A DNA stretch of 64,000 nucleotides from the NCBI GenBank assembly GCA_030649935.1, contig JAUSFN010000017.1, positions 62,001-126,000 of the forward strand. Reading direction: 5' to 3'. The position numbers were made by a program, and so were the translations under genes. Below are positions 63,697 to 64,000 of this stretch, in pieces. The DNA comes from Candidatus Planktophila sp. Lineage in GTDB: Bacteria > Actinomycetota > Actinomycetes > Nanopelagicales > Nanopelagicaceae. The stretch's first letter is position 1. Each line of letters begins with the position of its first letter. The notes under the pieces are model-generated. The model saw nothing but the letters and a program-made list of their open reading frames with translations, ran no database searches and was not told the DNA's origin.

Positions 63697-64000
63697 GTGA
63701 GCCCAGAACAAGATGTCTTCCGTAGAGCCCCGCTCTTCACCGCCTTAGATGATGAAGCCGCCGATTCATTGCGTGCATCGATGGATTCCGTAAAGATTTC
63801 CAAAGGAAATGTGTTATTTGCTGAGGGCGATGAAGGCGACCATTTATATGTCATCGTCGAAGGAAAATTGAAGCTCGGTACCTCAAGTGGAGATGGACGA
63901 GAAAACCTCTTATCCATTCTTGGCCCTGGCGAAATGTTTGGCGAACTAAGTCTTTTCGATCCAGGCCCACGAACTTCCACAGCAACTGCAGTAACGGATG
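63697..64000 (+). CDS. crp: Crp/Fnr-family regulator, N-terminal part (cut by window end)
   Basis: The first 101 residues form a cyclic-nucleotide-binding domain: RAPLFTALDDEAADSLRASM, FAEGDEGDHLYVIVEGKLKLG, and GEMFGELSLFDPGPRTSTATAV, in which the phosphate-binding cassette GELSLFDPGPRTS is very like that of the mycobacterial cAMP receptor Rv3676. The C-terminal HTH lies beyond the window. It starts with GTG at 63697 from a leaderless promoter. The place next to nth is as in Mycobacterium. The protein probably reacts to cAMP and carbon state. Confidence 0.93.
   Translation, partial: MSPEQDVFRRAPLFTALDDEAADSLRASMDSVKISKGNVLFAEGDEGDHLYVIVEGKLKLGTSSGDGRENLLSILGPGEMFGELSLFDPGPRTSTATAVTD

Overview
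The window is a dense stretch of an actinobacterial chromosome with fairly low GC. Actinobacterial markers are a BldC-type small DNA-binding protein, DUF3073 and DUF5302 proteins, a Rv3676-like Crp, a RipA-like NlpC/P60 protein with its coiled coil, and gene orders that I recall from Mycobacterium (folE-folP-folB-folK...coaX-lysS...clpC; purS-purQ-purL-Rv0807-like-purF-purM-DUF3073; nth next to a thioredoxin-like gene and divergent from crp). Low GC, very short spacers, ATGA overlaps and overlapping convergent genes suggest a streamlined freshwater actinobacterium of the acI/Nanopelagicales type. That placement is inference; no rRNA is present. I see no tRNA, rRNA, mobile element or CRISPR array.

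Layout. 1-15.2 kb is an island for reusing peptidoglycan: a SIS-type glucosamine-6-P deaminase, NagA, a GlcD-type D-lactate dehydrogenase, a cytoplasmic serine hydrolase, an L-Ala-D/L-Glu epimerase, AnmK, a five-gene oligopeptide-type ABC importer, an RpiR regulator and MurQ, with two GNAT acetyltransferases. Together they would take anhydro-MurNAc and murein peptides to fructose-6-P, acetate, pyruvate, ammonia and amino acids. 15.3-28 kb holds a beta-carbonic anhydrase, ClpC, an Rv2747-like N-acetylglutamate synthase, LysS, CoaX, PanC, FolK/B/P/E, FtsH, Hpt and TilS. 28-45 kb is mixed: NlpC/P60 hydrolase, ABC exporter, MetZ, CtaB, an acidic-tailed membrane protein, DacB, an RNA methyltransferase, two transporters, a tyrosine phosphatase, a TPR protein, a Ni/Co permease, a DEAD-box helicase and an M3 peptidase. 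45-60 kb is one long minus-strand block, from fba through purA-D-B-C-S-Q-L-F-M to bldC and two small genes. 60-64 kb has a 35-residue peptide gene with its own terminator, acs, a TlpA-like lipoprotein, nth, and the start of crp, cut by the window edge.

The most general signal is in the regulation. Thirteen genes without a Shine-Dalgarno have a TAnnnT hexamer ending exactly 6 or 7 bases before the start codon, as expected for leaderless mRNAs. At two divergent pairs (34858-35205/trmH and nth/crp) the two -10 hexamers overlap on opposite strands. This rule also decides several start codons. Operon-internal genes instead use Shine-Dalgarno sites or ATGA overlaps.
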